Below, one piece after another: positions 5,391 to 5,477 of a stretch of DNA of 5,477 nt. The stretch covers positions 1 to 5,477 of the forward strand of contig CACYEJ010000169.1 in the NCBI GenBank assembly GCA_902773395.1, in the 5' to 3' direction. Position numbers and translations under genes: made by a program. Numbering within the stretch: position 1 is the stretch's first letter; the number at the start of each line of letters is the position of its first letter. A model generated the notes under the pieces. That model ran no database searches, was not told the origin of the DNA, and saw only the letters and a program-made list of their open reading frames with translations. Source of the DNA: an uncultured Ruminococcus sp. GTDB taxonomy: Bacteria > Bacillota_A > Clostridia > Oscillospirales > Acutalibacteraceae.

Positions 5391-5418
5391 TTATACTCGT
5401 ATGCGTTAAGATTTAGCA
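5391..5418 (-). repeat. Intergenic 28-bp repeat, copy 3 (core only)
   Basis: This copy holds only the 28-bp core shared by all three copies. It differs from copy 2 at two positions and lacks the following 28 bp with CGGCAATTCGCA. Copies 2 and 3 lie in direct orientation on either side of the hairpin cluster at 5271-5376. Confidence 0.8.
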
Positions 5419-5437
5419 GATTTAATGTCTGTTTAAA

Positions 5438-5462
5438 GGGACGCTTTCTGCCAAAGCGTCCC
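5438..5462. terminator. Strong hairpin, probable terminator of a gene beyond the window
   Basis: A perfect 10-bp stem (GGGACGCTTT at 5438-5447, AAAGCGTCCC at 5453-5462) encloses a 5-nt loop CTGCC. The trailing T-run is weak on both strands: CTCTTTC on the plus strand, TTTAAAC on the minus strand. The direction is therefore open; since every gene here is on the minus strand, ending an upstream minus-strand gene is the simplest reading. Confidence 0.55.
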
Positions 5463-5477
5463 CTCTTTCAAAACAGT

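Larger units (their letters stand above)
5026..5477. other. Gene-free, repeat-rich leader region
   Basis: This 452-bp stretch upstream of the methyltransferase-like gene has no credible coding sequence on either strand. It consists almost wholly of the three direct repeat copies, the hairpin cluster and the terminal hairpin described separately. Between them are plain AT-rich segments (5109-5132, 5189-5270, 5377-5390), in which I see no near-consensus sigma-A promoter. Confidence 0.7.

Noticed and set aside
5053..5418. CRISPR array
   Set aside because: There are only three copies with irregular spacing (80 and 258 bp), the copies differ, two extend to 56 bp, and no cas gene is present.
5438..5477. 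Transposon end or attachment site
   Set aside because: The hairpin is perfect, but no transposase, integrase or target duplication is visible, and no matching inverted copy occurs elsewhere in the window.

Overview
The window looks like chromosomal DNA of a low-GC Gram-positive anaerobe, most likely a gut clostridium of the Ruminococcaceae/Oscillospiraceae type. The reasons are the AT-rich spacers, strong AGGAGG-type ribosome sites, a DUF6465-type protein, a membrane-anchored HtrA with a cytoplasmic N-terminus, and GC-rich/AAAGTTT hairpin repeats that I remember from such genomes. The genus assignment is inference. All six genes lie on the minus strand, so transcription runs from high to low coordinates. 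I see no phage, IS, CRISPR, tRNA or rRNA.

Layout in the direction of transcription. (1) 5477-5026 is a gene-free, repeat-rich leader of about 450 bp. It holds a terminator-like hairpin (5438-5462), three copies of a 28-bp element (5391-5418, 5133-5160, 5053-5080; the last two extended to 56 bp and spaced exactly 80 bp apart), and a cluster of hairpins (5271-5376). (2) 5025-4354 encodes an isoprenylcysteine-carboxylmethyltransferase-like membrane protein, followed after 42 bp by (3) 4311-2566, a membrane-anchored HtrA/DegP-type serine protease with one PDZ domain. These two are probably one transcript. (4) An AT-rich spacer (2565-2326) carries a candidate terminator and a promoter for (5) 2325-1969, a small two-helix membrane protein of unknown function that ends in a strong intrinsic terminator (1950-1920). 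(6) 1905-1420 is a YaiI/YqxD (UPF0178) protein. It overlaps (7) 1436-795, a HAD phosphatase of the phosphoglycolate-phosphatase type; the pair looks translationally coupled. (8) 567-58 is a Lys/Ala/Glu-rich protein with a C-terminal DUF6465-like domain. It has its own near-consensus promoter with an A/T-rich UP-like stretch, and its own terminator (31-1).

The genes are mainly housekeeping or envelope functions, and I see no convincing new multi-gene system. The best leads are non-coding: the repeated 28-bp element upstream of the methyltransferase-htrA pair, whose length and end motifs match a -35/-10 promoter; competing hairpins in the same leader; and a strong terminator only 14 nt ahead of the yaiI-like start codon. 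Among the proteins, the very acidic linker of HtrA and the histone-tail-like N-terminus of the DUF6465 protein are the oddest parts.
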